The position numbers were made by a program, and so were the translations under genes. Shown here in pieces: positions 43,104-52,628 of a stretch of DNA of 55,822 bases (positions within the stretch are counted from its first letter, which is position 1; every line of letters begins with the position of its first letter). The notes under the pieces are model-generated. The model did no database searches, was not told the origin of the DNA, and saw only the letters and a program-made list of their open reading frames with translations. Source of the DNA: Dolichospermum circinale AWQC310F (GTDB lineage Bacteria > Cyanobacteriota > Cyanobacteriia > Cyanobacteriales > Nostocaceae); the NCBI RefSeq assembly GCF_000426925.1, contig NZ_KE384678.1:4935-60756 (forward strand), read 5' to 3'.

Positions 43104-45974
43104 TTAAACATTTTTTTTGCCCCGAAAGCGGAAAAATAATTTCTCACCTTCAATCCAGACAAACATTAAAGCACTAAATGCAATACAAATTCCCAGTTCT
43201 GAAAGACTGAGTGCATGAGTACCAAAGAAACTTCGCAGGGGGGGAACATAAATTAACATCAATTGCAAAATTGTTGTCACAATGACTGACCCCAATACAA
43301 AGATATTAGAAAAAGGATTCATTTCAATGGTAAGTCTATTATTAGAACGAATGGCGATCGCATGACCCATTTGTGCTAAACATAATGAAGTAAATACCAT
43401 TGTTTTCCAAGTATCTTCATGTCCTTGATACCCAGGTGCATGAGAATGTTGATAAGCCCATTCCATGAGAATAATGGTAATAATGGCGAAAACAATCCCA
43501 ATGCGAATCATGTAAGCACCCAAACCCCTCGCAAAAATACTTTCACGGGGACTAAAGGGAGGACGCTGCATCACATCAGGTTCAGGGGGTTCTACAGCCA
43601 ATGCTAAAGCTGGTAAACCATCTGTAACTAAATTCATCCAGAGAATTTGTAAAGGAGTGAGGGGAACACCGCCCAAACCTAACAAGGGTGCGGCCGCAAT
43701 GGTGAGAACTTCACCAATATTACTACCAAGAATATACTTAATAAACCTGCGAATATTAGTATAAACAACTCTACCTTCCTTAGTGGCAGCGACTATGGTG
43801 GCAAAATTGTCATCTAGCAGGATCATGTCGCTGGCTTCCTTGCTCACATCTGTACCTGTGATGCCCATGGCAATGCCTATATCGGCTTGTTTGAGGGCGG
43901 GAGCATCATTCACGCCATCGCCCGTCATAGCCACAAATCGCCCACGACGTTGCAATGCTTGGACAATTCTTAATTTGTGTTCTGGGGAGACCCTGGCGTA
44001 AATACTCACTAAGTCTACCTGTGCTTCTAATTCCTGGTCACTTAGTAGTTGCAATTCCTTACCAGTAAGAACTCTATCACCTTTTTGGGCGATTCCTAAA
44101 TCAATAGCGATCGCCTGGGCGGTTAATTGATGGTCGCCAGTGATCATGACCGGACGAATACCAGCGTGGCGACATTCTTCGACAGCAGCCCGCACTTCTG
44201 GCCGGGGTGCGTCTAACATTCCCACCAGTCCCAACCAAACTAAATCTACCTCAGAAATGTCCTCTGAACCATCGGCAGGAACTTCCCTCAAGGGTTTATA
44301 AGCAAAACCTAAGACCCGCAAACCTTGACCCGCCATTTGGTCATTAGCTACTAGAATTTGGCTGCGTTGTTCGGCGTTGATAAGAACCGCCTTATCACCT
44401 AAATGGATTTTTGTACACCTTTCCAGAGTTAATTCTGGTGAACCCTTGGTGAACATGAGATATTTTTCCGATTCGACAAAACCAATAATAGCAGGGTCAA
44501 TGGCTGTTAAGGAAGATTCACCAGTCGCTACAGCTTCTATTTGACAAATCACACTCATGCGTTTCCGTTCAGAGGAAAAGGGAAATTCTGCCACACGAGG
44601 TAATTTACTATACCATTGGTCTTGCTCAATTCCTGCTTTTCCAGCCAAAGTAACTAAAGCCCCTTCCGTGGGGTCGCCTAAAATCGCCCATTGTCCTTGT
44701 TGTTGTTGCAAAACAGCATCATTACAAACAGCACAGGGAACAAGCAGAGCGGAAATTTCTGGAAATTCATCTAAACTGGCTTTTTTACCATGTAAGTGAA
44801 AATCACCAATAGGAGTATAACCGTCGCCAGAGACACGAAAGGTGGAATTATTGGTATAAACCGACTGGACTACCATTTTATTTTGAGTCAGAGTTCCGGT
44901 TTTATCAGAACAAATAGTAGTTACAGAACCGAGTGTTTCTACTGCTGGAAGTTTGCGAATTAAAGCATTATGTTTGACCATGCGCTGAGTTCCCAAAGCC
45001 AGGGTAACGGTAATTACAGCCGGTAAACCTTCGGGAACTACCGCCACAGCCATACTTAAAGAAACTTCCACTAATTCTTGTAAATTTTTCCAGCCTATTC
45101 CTTGAGTTAGATCATGGATAAGTCCACCACCAACTACTATGGCTACAAGAATTAAAGAACCGCTGACCAGGACATTACCCAGTTGAGTCATGCGTTGCTG
45201 TAGGGGTGTAGGTTCACCGTCCACAGATTGTAACATGGTGGCGATTTTACCTAATTCCGTAGTCATTCCCGTGTTAGTTACCAACACCTTAGCGCGGCCT
45301 TGGACAACTTCCGTACCTTGAAAAACTGAATTAAGGCGATCGCCTAAAGCTGCATCTTCTGGTAATGTGATTATAGCTTGCTTATTAACAGCCTCAGCTT
45401 CACCCGTTAAAGCAGATTCACGCACTTGTAAATTAGATTGTTCTATTAAGCGACCATCAGCGGCTATTTGCACTCCCGCTTCTAGTAGCATGATATCCCC
45501 TGGGACTAGATCCTTGGCTGCTATATCCCCCAGTTTACCGTCACGCAGGACTCGCACCGAGGGAGAAGATAGTTTTTTCAAGGCTGCTAGAGCTTTTTCC
45601 GCCCGGCTTTCTTGGACATAGCCCAAAATACCGTTCAGGATAACGATGGCCATAATGGCAATTGTATCCTTAAATGGCACTTCGCCGGCTTTCAATGCCC
45701 CCCTAGACAAAGCCATCAAATCCAAAAAACCAGAAATCAAGGCAACTGCAATCAACATCAATAACATGATATTGGTAAACTGATCTAGGAGAATTTGCCA
45801 AGGGCTACGACCGCCATTTTCTTCTAGTTCATTCGTTCCATATTTTTGACGACGCTGTTCAACTTCTGGGGACGTTAAGCCGTTGTTTGCGTCGCTATCT
45901 AGCATTTCTAGGGCTTTATCAACTGCCAAACTATGCCAGTGTTTGGTAGCTTTAGGTAAAGAATGAGCAGACAT
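43104..45974 (-). CDS. P-type Ca2+-transporting ATPase
   Basis: A type II P-type ATPase, probably a calcium pump of the plasma membrane (PacL/PMA1-like). From ATG 45974 it is 956 residues. It has the N-terminal cation-ATPase domain ([17 protein letters not shown]), actuator motif LTGEAEAV, phosphorylation site [14 protein letters not shown]4 motif [16 protein letters not shown] with the Pro-Glu-Gly-Leu Ca2+ pattern, hinge [18 protein letters not shown], and a C-terminal helix cluster with [13 protein letters not shown]. An upstream TTG start at 46001 adds nine residues and is less likely. No neighbouring regulator. Confidence 0.94.
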   Translation of the reverse strand: MSAHSLPKATKHWHSLAVDKALEMLDSDANNGLTSPEVEQRRQKYGTNELEENGGRSPWQILLDQFTNIMLLMLIAVALISGFLDLMALSRGALKAGEVPFKDTIAIMAIVILNGILGYVQESRAEKALAALKKLSSPSVRVLRDGKLGDIAAKDLVPGDIMLLEAGVQIAADGRLIEQSNLQVRESALTGEAEAVNKQAIITLPEDAALGDRLNSVFQGTEVVQGRAKVLVTNTGMTTELGKIATMLQSVDGEPTPLQQRMTQLGNVLVSGSLILVAIVVGGGLIHDLTQGIGWKNLQELVEVSLSMAVAVVPEGLPAVITVTLALGTQRMVKHNALIRKLPAVETLGSVTTICSDKTGTLTQNKMVVQSVYTNNSTFRVSGDGYTPIGDFHLHGKKASLDEFPEISALLVPCAVCNDAVLQQQQGQWAILGDPTEGALVTLAGKAGIEQDQWYSKLPRVAEFPFSSERKRMSVICQIEAVATGESSLTAIDPAIIGFVESEKYLMFTKGSPELTLERCTKIHLGDKAVLINAEQRSQILVANDQMAGQGLRVLGFAYKPLREVPADGSEDISEVDLVWLGLVGMLDAPRPEVRAAVEECRHAGIRPVMITGDHQLTAQAIAIDLGIAQKGDRVLTGKELQLLSDQELEAQVDLVSIYARVSPEHKLRIVQALQRRGRFVAMTGDGVNDAPALKQADIGIAMGITGTDVSKEASDMILLDDNFATIVAATKEGRVVYTNIRRFIKYILGSNIGEVLTIAAAPLLGLGGVPLTPLQILWMNLVTDGLPALALAVEPPEPDVMQRPPFSPRESIFARGLGAYMIRIGIVFAIITIILMEWAYQHSHAPGYQGHEDTWKTMVFTSLCLAQMGHAIAIRSNNRLTIEMNPFSNIFVLGSVIVTTILQLMLIYVPPLRSFFGTHALSLSELGICIAFSALMFVWIEGEKLFFRFRGKKNV

Positions 45975-46156
45975 TGTGTAAGTTACAGGAAATGGTTGCA
46001 AAATTCGATCATAATTTAGTGATGTCAGAAAATGTGGAATTGGGTAATGGGTAATTGGTTAATGGGTAACAAGATCACGAATAAGAGAGGCTTTGGGAGG
46101 TATTTTGCGTAAGTCCTATTCCCTAAATAACAACTGACGTTAAAAAGTAATAATTT

Positions 46157-47851
46157 ATGACTACTATGCTTAATAACACGAGTTTCCCACTACCCAGTTT
46201 GACAGTGAACCAAAATTTTGAACAGCAAAGAATTATTAGGCCAATTACTGCTGCTACCCTGCACGGAATCGCTTTTACCGAAAATAGACTTATTGCTATT
46301 GATACAATTAAAGGTCATTTATTAGAAATTGACCCCCTCAGCGATAACAGCAAAATTATCAATCCCCACCAAGTCCGTGAATTTAAGGAAGTTACCGGGT
46401 TAGCTATGTCCCAAGGTTATCTTTGGGTAACTCGTGGTAATAGTGTCTACTCTTGCAAATTCGCCTCTTTAGGTTTAGAACATTTTGTGACTTTACCATA
46501 CCCTGCTGACGGGGTTGCTGTTTGGGAATCTACCGTTTATGTCAGTTGTCAAAGACTTGGCTATATTTTAATTTTTGACCGTGATACCCGCAGGGAAATC
46601 ACTAGATTTTACGCCCCTGGTGTCGGCATAGAAAATTTAGGAGTGACAAAAGAAACTCTGTGGATATGCGATCGCACGGAACAAACTGTTTACTCTATGG
46701 ATAGGGCAACCGGGGAAGTCCGTTTCAGTGTTCTTACTCCTTTTGATTCCCCAACGGGTATCGCTGTTTACGGACAGGAGGACGCAGGTAAAGATCGTCT
46801 TTATGTGGCATACTCCAGTGAAGAACCTTATATCCGGGATAATCCTAATGCTGATCCCTGTTATGAGTTAACATACCGCGATCGCACATTCATTCATGCT
46901 CTACAATATCATTACCAGGAGGATAAACGCTACGCCCTTTCTAATGGTTATCTCATAGAAATGTCCTATCTTGAGGAAATTTCCCCCCTTGATGAGGTTT
47001 ATTTAACTGATATAGAATGGCGTATTGCCCTACCCTCAGAAACGGAACGGCAAAAAGTTAAGCAAGTTGAAGCGATCGGCTTACCCTTCACAGAAGAAAT
47101 CATTGACGGACAAAGGGTAGCCGTTTTTAAATTTGACACCCTCACTCCTGGAGAACGCCATATATTTGGCTGGAAAGCACTTGTGGAAGTATGGAGTATT
47201 AAATATCGCATTACTCCCAGAGACGTGGAAAAGTTACCAGAACTGTCACCAGAATTAAAAACTCGCTATCTGGTAGATGATGATGATTTAGCAATGGATA
47301 CGGATCTTGTTATCCGTGCGGCCAAGACAGCTATTGGTTCAGAAACTAACTTGTTACGGAAAATGTACAGTATCCGCAACTACGTCTATGATCAATTATC
47401 CTATGGTATTAAACCCCATATTGATTCGCCAGATCTGGTTTTAGAGCGTGGTGTTGGTTCCTGTGGAGAATATGTAGGTGTATTACTGGCACTTTGTCGC
47501 TTGAATGGTATTCCTTGTCGCACTGTTGGCAGATACAAATGTCCAGTTTATGCTGAACATCAGGGAGTTCCCCTCCAACCCGATTTTAATCATGTTTGGT
47601 TAGAATTTTATATTCCCGGTATGGGTTGGTTGCCCATGGAATCTAATCCTGATGATCTCGAAGAAGGTGGACCCTATCCTACACGCTTTTTCATGGGTTT
47701 ATGCTGGTATCATATCGAAATTGGTAAAGGTATATCCTTTGAAACTTTAAGCCAGCATGGAGTCCGCTTAACTAAAGAAGATATTTCACTAGGTGATTTA
47801 GCTATTAACCATATTCGGTTTACAATCCTGAAAGAATTACCTCCTTTTTAA
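46157..47851 (+). CDS. Beta-propeller plus transglutaminase-like domain protein
   Basis: A 564-residue soluble protein. Residues 30-220 repeat short strands (LHGIAFTENRLIAIDTIKGH, GLAMSQGYLWVTRGNSVYS, GVAVWESTVYVSCQRLGYIL, GVTKETLWICDRTEQTVYSM, GIAVYGQ), giving a propeller-like half. Residues about 385-510 are a transglutaminase/cysteine-protease core: VGSCGEYVGVLLALCRLNGI with Cys436 and FNHVWLEFYIPGMGWLPME with His479. The usual third residue, Asp, is replaced by Glu495 in PMES. No signal peptide, so probably cytoplasmic. Substrate unknown; the combination is found in cyanobacteria but not characterised to my knowledge. Confidence 0.82.
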   Translation: MTTMLNNTSFPLPSLTVNQNFEQQRIIRPITAATLHGIAFTENRLIAIDTIKGHLLEIDPLSDNSKIINPHQVREFKEVTGLAMSQGYLWVTRGNSVYSCKFASLGLEHFVTLPYPADGVAVWESTVYVSCQRLGYILIFDRDTRREITRFYAPGVGIENLGVTKETLWICDRTEQTVYSMDRATGEVRFSVLTPFDSPTGIAVYGQEDAGKDRLYVAYSSEEPYIRDNPNADPCYELTYRDRTFIHALQYHYQEDKRYALSNGYLIEMSYLEEISPLDEVYLTDIEWRIALPSETERQKVKQVEAIGLPFTEEIIDGQRVAVFKFDTLTPGERHIFGWKALVEVWSIKYRITPRDVEKLPELSPELKTRYLVDDDDLAMDTDLVIRAAKTAIGSETNLLRKMYSIRNYVYDQLSYGIKPHIDSPDLVLERGVGSCGEYVGVLLALCRLNGIPCRTVGRYKCPVYAEHQGVPLQPDFNHVWLEFYIPGMGWLPMESNPDDLEEGGPYPTRFFMGLCWYHIEIGKGISFETLSQHGVRLTKEDISLGDLAINHIRFTILKELPPF

Positions 47852-47982
47852 GGTTGACATTGGGACTGTTAAGTGAGAGAAATTACTTTGGGGATACTTG
47901 CAGCTTAGTGGCTGTTCCACAGGCTTACAGCATATTTCCTGATAGTAAATAGTAATAATGATGCACGGGAGAGAGTGGTAAT

Positions 47983-49410
47983 ATGAGCAACCCTAGCAAT
48001 TCCGGTAAGATAAAATTTGGTACTGATGGATGGCGCGGAATTATTGCTGATGATTTTACGTTTCCAAATGTGCGGAAAGTAACCAGGGCGATCGCTAGTT
48101 ATCTGGAAACTGCCTATACTAAGGACAAACCAGTTTTAATCGCCTATGATACCAGGTTTTTAGCTGACGAGTTCGCCCAAACATCTGCCGCAGTTTTAGC
48201 AGATTTGGGTTGGAATGTACAAATTACTGACCGGGATTGTCCCACCCCAGTAATTGCCTACAATGCCCGTCTCCTCAATTCCGCAGGGGCTTTGATGTTT
48301 ACTGCTAGTCATAATCCCGCACCTTATTGTGGGATTAAATATATACCCGATTACGCGGGTCCTGCAACTCCAGAAATTACTGATACTATTGTCGCCAATA
48401 TAGAAACGGCATCCGATGAATTACCTGGAAGTAACCCATCTGGTACAATTTCTACTTTTGATCCCAAACCCGATTATTTGCATTTTATCTACACCTTGTT
48501 GGATGTGGGAAAAATTAAAAGTGCAAATTTAAAGGTCAAATATGATGCCCTTTATTCTACCTCCCGTGGTTATTTAGATGAAGTCCTGCAACACTGTGGT
48601 TGTCAATTAGAAAGTTTCCACACCTGGCGAGATGTGCTTTTTGGGGGTGGTATGCCTGAACCCAAAGGGGAACAGTTAGTTGAGTTGGTGGCCGCTGTCA
48701 AGGCTGATCATGCGGATTTGGGTTTGGCTACCGATGGTGATAGCGATCGCTTTGGTATCGTTGATGAACAAGGTAATGTCCTCACTCCCAATACAGTGTT
48801 GTTAGTCCTAGCACGACATTTGATTAAAAACAAGGGTAAAAGCGGTGCGATCGTTCGCACTGTGGCAACTACGCACTTATTAGATAATTTTGCGGCTAAG
48901 TATGGGCTGGAGATTTATGAAACTGCGGTGGGTTTTAAATATATTGGTGAGAAAATGCGGGAAACCGCCGTTTTGATTGGTGGAGAAGAATCCGGTGGTT
49001 TAAGTATCATTGGCCATATTCCTGAAAAAGATGGGGTTTTAGCAGATATGCTAGTGGCTGAAGCGATCGCTTATGAAGGTAAGCCTTTAAGTCAGTTGGT
49101 ACAGGAAGCTATAGCCGAAGCAGATGGTCCTTTGTATAACAATCGCTTGGATTTACACCTCACAGAAGCTCATAAAATCGCTGTGATTAATAGTTACACG
49201 CAAAATCCACCCTCAGAAGTGGCAGGAATTAAGGTCAAAGAGGTGGGAAGGAAAGATGGTATCAAACTCTATTTAGAAGAGGGTAGCTGGGTGTTACTGC
49301 GTCCTTCTGGTACAGAACCTTTGGTGAGGGTGTACATGGAAACTAACTCACCAGAAAAACTTAGTCAGATTGCTAAATTCATGGAAGGTGAAATTGCTAA
49401 GTTAGCATAG
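47983..49410 (+). CDS. Phosphoglucomutase/phosphomannomutase family protein
   Basis: Interconverts hexose 1- and 6-phosphates through a phosphoserine. The 475-residue protein has IKFGTDGWRGIIADDFTFPN, phosphoserine loop TASHNPAPYCGIKYI, metal loop DGDSDRFGIVDE, sugar loop GGEESGGLS, and the phosphate-binding loop RPSGTEPLVRVYME. All four active-site loops are intact. Which sugar it prefers cannot be told from sequence. A GAGAG site precedes the ATG at 47983. Confidence 0.94.
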   Translation: MSNPSNSGKIKFGTDGWRGIIADDFTFPNVRKVTRAIASYLETAYTKDKPVLIAYDTRFLADEFAQTSAAVLADLGWNVQITDRDCPTPVIAYNARLLNSAGALMFTASHNPAPYCGIKYIPDYAGPATPEITDTIVANIETASDELPGSNPSGTISTFDPKPDYLHFIYTLLDVGKIKSANLKVKYDALYSTSRGYLDEVLQHCGCQLESFHTWRDVLFGGGMPEPKGEQLVELVAAVKADHADLGLATDGDSDRFGIVDEQGNVLTPNTVLLVLARHLIKNKGKSGAIVRTVATTHLLDNFAAKYGLEIYETAVGFKYIGEKMRETAVLIGGEESGGLSIIGHIPEKDGVLADMLVAEAIAYEGKPLSQLVQEAIAEADGPLYNNRLDLHLTEAHKIAVINSYTQNPPSEVAGIKVKEVGRKDGIKLYLEEGSWVLLRPSGTEPLVRVYMETNSPEKLSQIAKFMEGEIAKLA

Positions 49411-49412
49411 AA

Positions 49413-49454
49413 CCCCACCCCTAACCCCTCCCCGCAAGCGAGGAGGGGGATGAT
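49413..49454. repeat. CCCCTCCCCGCAAGCGAGGA repeat
   Basis: CCCACCCCTAACCCCTCCCC then GCAAGCGAGGAGGGGG. It is the complement of the core of the element at 32630-32670 and folds into a GC-rich hairpin 3 bp after the mutase stop, so it may act as a terminator. Confidence 0.65.
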
Positions 49455-49475
49455 ATTTATTTAAAGATTTAAGTT

Positions 49476-49751
49476 ATGATATTCAAAATATTGGCCAATT
49501 TTTTAATATTACTAATTATAGCTGTTTGGGTAGTAGCGATCGCTCTCATTTCTGTCCAAAATGCTACTCCTGTATCTTTAAAGTTTTTGGTTTTTCAATC
49601 AATACAAATTCCCTTAGGGTTAATGTTAGCTTTTAGTGTCGCAGTTGGTTTGTTAGCTACAGCCGTTTTACAGCCTCTTTGGGAGTTGGGAGAATCTCAA
49701 TCTGGAATAGATGAAGATGCAGAGTTTTTTGTTGATGATGAGGATTTTTAA
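49476..49751 (+). CDS. Small LapA-domain membrane protein
   Basis: A 91-residue LapA/DUF1049 protein with two membrane helices (FLILLIIAVWVVAIALISVQ; PLGLMLAFSVAVGLLATAVL) around NATPVSLKFLVFQSIQI, and an acidic tail IDEDAEFFVDDEDF. Same domain order and acidic ending as the larger protein at 30307. Family role in cyanobacteria is unknown. Confidence 0.85.
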   Translation: MIFKILANFLILLIIAVWVVAIALISVQNATPVSLKFLVFQSIQIPLGLMLAFSVAVGLLATAVLQPLWELGESQSGIDEDAEFFVDDEDF

Positions 49752-49810
49752 AAGTTTCTCAGTAAATAAGTATAGAAGTCATATTAAATTTCCGAAAAAA
49801 ACAGGTATTG

Positions 49811-49873
49811 TAGGGTGCGTCAGACTGCGTAAATTCAATCAATAAACAGATTTGTAATATCTGACGCACCCTA
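49811..49873. repeat. Palindromic element with TAGGGTGCGTCAGA ends
   Basis: TAGGGTGCGTCAGA (49811-49824) and TCTGACGCACCCTA (49860-49873) are perfect 14-bp inverted repeats separated by 35 bp. A related GTAGGGTGTGTTAG...AACGCACC element is near 53980-54008. Small non-coding mobile repeat or bidirectional terminator. Confidence 0.75.
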
Positions 49874-49988
49874 GGTATCTTTTCATAAATCCAAGATTAT
49901 TCCTATAGATAAATATTACTAAAAAATAGGGTATCTATTCTTTAGTGCTAAAATATTGGTAAAGTAAACAACTAACTAGTTTAAAGTT

Positions 49989-50687
49989 ATGGTTACTCAA
50001 CCTCTAACACTAAGTACATCAGAGGTCATCTACCCAGACAGTGATGGACAACCAATGGCTAATAATACAGAACAGTTTCGTTGGATATTAGTTATTCAAC
50101 AAAATTTAGATTGGTTATTTGCAGATAACCCTGATGTTTTTGTTGCTGGTGATTTATTTTGGTATCCCATTGAAGGGAAAAATTATCTAGTCAATGCACC
50201 AGATGTTATGGTTGTATTTGGACGACCAAAAGGTAAACGCGGTTCTTATTTACAATGGCAAGAAAATAATATTGCCCCCCAGGTAGTTTTTGAAATTCTT
50301 TCTCCTAGTAATTCCCAAACCGAAATGGAGAGGAAATTGATATTTTATGAAAGACATGGAGTAGAAGAATATTATATTTACAATCCTCAAAACAATCAGT
50401 TGAGAGGATGGTTAAAAACGGAAGATGGTTTAGATGTCATTTCGGAAATAGAAAATTGGGTTAGTCCCAGGTTAGGAATTAAGTTTGATTTATCAGGGGA
50501 AGAATTACAAATTTATCGTCCCGATGGTCATAAATTTTCTTCATATCTGGAAATTTGCCAACTTCTAGAACAAGCAGAAACAGCTTTAGCCGCAGAAAGG
50601 AGAAAAACCCAACTTCTAGCTGAAAAGTTAAAGGCTTTAGGTGTGAATCCTGATGATTTGGTAAATTGGATGGCAAATCAAAGTTAA
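49989..50687 (+). CDS. Uma2 family (DUF820) PD-(D/E)XK nuclease-like protein
   Basis: A 232-residue member of the Uma2 family, very abundant in cyanobacteria, with a restriction-endonuclease-like fold. The active-site pattern is NAPDVMVVFGRPKGKRG with Asp, APQVVFEILSPSN with Glu, and MERKLIFYERHGVEEYYIYN. The C-terminal coiled-coil tail (LLEQAETALAAERRKTQLLA) is common in the family. Cellular function is unknown. Start ATG 49989. Confidence 0.9.
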   Translation: MVTQPLTLSTSEVIYPDSDGQPMANNTEQFRWILVIQQNLDWLFADNPDVFVAGDLFWYPIEGKNYLVNAPDVMVVFGRPKGKRGSYLQWQENNIAPQVVFEILSPSNSQTEMERKLIFYERHGVEEYYIYNPQNNQLRGWLKTEDGLDVISEIENWVSPRLGIKFDLSGEELQIYRPDGHKFSSYLEICQLLEQAETALAAERRKTQLLAEKLKALGVNPDDLVNWMANQS

Positions 50688-50742
50688 AATATTTTCTCAC
50701 GCAGAGACGCAGAGACGCAAAGAAGAAAAGAGATTTTTTATG

Positions 50743-50760
50743 AGTCGGTTTTAACCGACT
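50743..50760. terminator. AGTCGGTT/AACCGACT hairpin
   Basis: Perfect 8-bp stem with a 2-nt loop, then TTTGCTTTTAG on the plus strand. It lies 55 bp after the Uma2 stop, preceded by CGCAGAGACGCAGAGACGC repeat sequence. It can be both a terminator and a common dispersed repeat. Confidence 0.5.
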
Positions 50761-51016
50761 TTTGCTTTTAGACTCTGAATTTATTCCCTGGATATCTTTA
50801 ATTTTTCTAAGGTGTGAGATAATAACATCGTCTTATTTTCTAAGAGTTGTATTAAGTTAATAACTTTTGAGGATACAGACAATATAAAATCAAGGTTTAA
50901 AGAATTATCAACAGGATATGGATAAAGTAATTTTCTATATCACTTTTAAAAAAAATCAATCATTATGTAAAAAATGATCAGACTAATTAACAATACTTTA
51001 CGATAGTATACCAACA

Positions 51017-51226
51017 GTGTGTAGTGGTACAGCCTGTATTGCTAATACTCGTATTCCTATTCGGTTGTTAGTAGAATCTCGGCGTTTAGGAATTAGTGAA
51101 GCACAAATTTTAGATGATTATCCTCGCCCACCTGAGTGGGCTAATGAGGCTGATTTGTCTAGAGAACTTGATATAGCAGGGAATAGAGAGGATAAAACAA
51201 AAATGTTCTTGATTCTGAACTCCTGA
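51017..51226 (+). pseudogene. DUF433 antitoxin-like remnant
   Basis: A 69-codon frame from GTG with CSGTACIANTRIPIRLLVESR and ILDDYPRPPEW, the DUF433 pattern (GTRIPV...LVE...ILEDYP). Usual members are ~75-80 residues. Here there is no ATG: the frame opens only at 50987 and the N-terminal strand is missing. The C-terminus (ELDIAGNREDKTKMFLILNS) departs from the family's YY-type ending and stops at a dispersed repeat. No PIN-type partner follows. Probably a broken antitoxin gene. Confidence 0.55.
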
Positions 51227-51250
51227 TAGCGAAGCGTGGCGTTAGCCATA
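51225..51250. repeat. GATAGC...GCCATA dispersed repeat
   Basis: GATAGCGAAGCGTGGCGTTA followed by GCCATA. It touches the last codon of the DUF433 remnant. Confidence 0.7.
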
Positions 51251-51265
51251 CTCCTGAATTCTTAC

Positions 51266-52312
51266 TTAATAAGGATCTAAATCAAATCTTCCCCGCTTCA
51301 CACTTCTGAGATAATAACCTCGTGACGGTAGTTTATTTAAATCGAAACTGTCACCTTGAGGAACTCTCCAAATTTTATAGTCGTGATAAGTGAGAGGAGT
51401 TCCTTTTTCACAAACTTCTGGGGGATGATCTCCTAATACAAAATATGCTGCACCTTTACCCATAACTTTAGCAATACCATATTGATCAATCAATACAGAA
51501 GTTTCTTCACTAATTGCTATCCCTAAAGCAGTTGAAGATACACCATCTTGAATTTGTCTAGCAATAAAAACCATAATTCTCCCCATTCTTTTGCGTTCAT
51601 TAAAATGGGTATCAATAATAGTCCCTCGCAAATGCTTCCATTGAAAAAAGTTATAGGTAAAGGTAATATTTCTGTAAGGGTCATCAAGGGCTTCGTAAGT
51701 TTCAATGCTATCTACACAAGCGCAAGAATCATAAACATATTCACTTTGAATCATTGCGCCGGCACTTGTACCACCAATAGCACCACCTTGATCATAAACC
51801 GACTTGATAGCAACTTCTAATTTAGTGTTTTTCCAGTGACGAATATATTCACATTGATCACCTCCAGCAAAGAAAATTACCCCAGCATTTCTGACTTTAT
51901 CAAAAATATCCGTTCTGTTCGCTTCTTGGCGGTTACGAATGATGAGAGTTTCTACATATTTGACACCTTTCATGGAATAAATTAACTGATTGTAATCATC
52001 CTTACCAGCAGCCCGAATCACTAAAACATTAACTTTAATATCGCTGTTACTACCCCCCCTGACTTGATTAATCATCCATTGAATAGCATCATCAACATCA
52101 GTACCACCACCACCTAAGTTATGAACAGGACCGGCTAGTTTAGGTAATTGATAAATAGGTTCAGGGGTGGGAGTTTGGTGATCAGCAATGATATCCTTGA
52201 GGAACTGCTTTAACTCTACTGTCAGACGGCGGATAATTTGGTTTACCACCCTCAACAAGCTGTTTTTTGCATTCTGCAAATGCCTGGATATATTTGGGAA
52301 TGCTTTTGTCAT
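51266..52312 (-). CDS. Cyanophycinase-like S51 family peptidase
   Basis: A serine peptidase of the S51 family, whose cyanophycinase members cut the nitrogen polymer cyanophycin to beta-Asp-Arg. The 348-residue protein has a 60-residue N-terminal extension rich in basic helices, then LAGPVHNLGGGGTDVDDAIQ, FFAGGDQCEYIRHW, and the nucleophile elbow GGAIGGTSAGAM (Ser in TSAG). DTHFNERKRMGR and LGIAISEETSVLI complete the fold. It is longer than typical CphB (about 270-290). Together with the isoaspartyl peptidase at 8931 it could complete cyanophycin breakdown, but it might act on another peptide. ATG at 52312 is preferred over an upstream TTG. Confidence 0.85.
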   Translation of the reverse strand: MTKAFPNISRHLQNAKNSLLRVVNQIIRRLTVELKQFLKDIIADHQTPTPEPIYQLPKLAGPVHNLGGGGTDVDDAIQWMINQVRGGSNSDIKVNVLVIRAAGKDDYNQLIYSMKGVKYVETLIIRNRQEANRTDIFDKVRNAGVIFFAGGDQCEYIRHWKNTKLEVAIKSVYDQGGAIGGTSAGAMIQSEYVYDSCACVDSIETYEALDDPYRNITFTYNFFQWKHLRGTIIDTHFNERKRMGRIMVFIARQIQDGVSSTALGIAISEETSVLIDQYGIAKVMGKGAAYFVLGDHPPEVCEKGTPLTYHDYKIWRVPQGDSFDLNKLPSRGYYLRSVKRGRFDLDPY

Positions 52313-52481
52313 ATTCAAATCTTGTCAAGCAAACAGCAATCATTTCTAACTCTCGCATTTGAGGAGCTAAATTCCCAGCGTACAGGGTTTGTACTGTTTT
52401 TTTACGGCTAATAATCAGAGTAGTCTTTAATTCTCCTGAAAGAAGATGAATGCAGTAGTCTAAATTAATATTTAATTAATA

Positions 52482-52628
52482 TTAGTTTGGGTAATTATCA
52501 ACCGCGTCTACACAGACAAAACCCACCTGCATGGGTTGATAAACCTTGATTTCATCAATTACCTTTTGCTTCTGTTTTGTTTTCTGTAAGTTCTGATTTT
52601 GATGCCGTTTTTGATCACTACCAGACAA
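52482..52628 (-). CDS. Possible small ORF overlapping the end of the glycosyltransferase gene
   Basis: A 48-codon frame beginning with TTG at 52628 and reading SGSDQKRHQNQNLQKTKQKQ, then VIDEIKVYQPMQVGFVCVDA and VDNYPN. It overlaps the last 11 bp of the upstream gene and AGGAG lies 3 bp before it. The basic N-terminus and the ordered second half look protein-like. It could equally be a frameshifted C-terminal extension of the glycosyltransferase. No homologue known to me. Confidence 0.25.
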   Translation of the reverse strand: MSGSDQKRHQNQNLQKTKQKQKVIDEIKVYQPMQVGFVCVDAVDNYPN

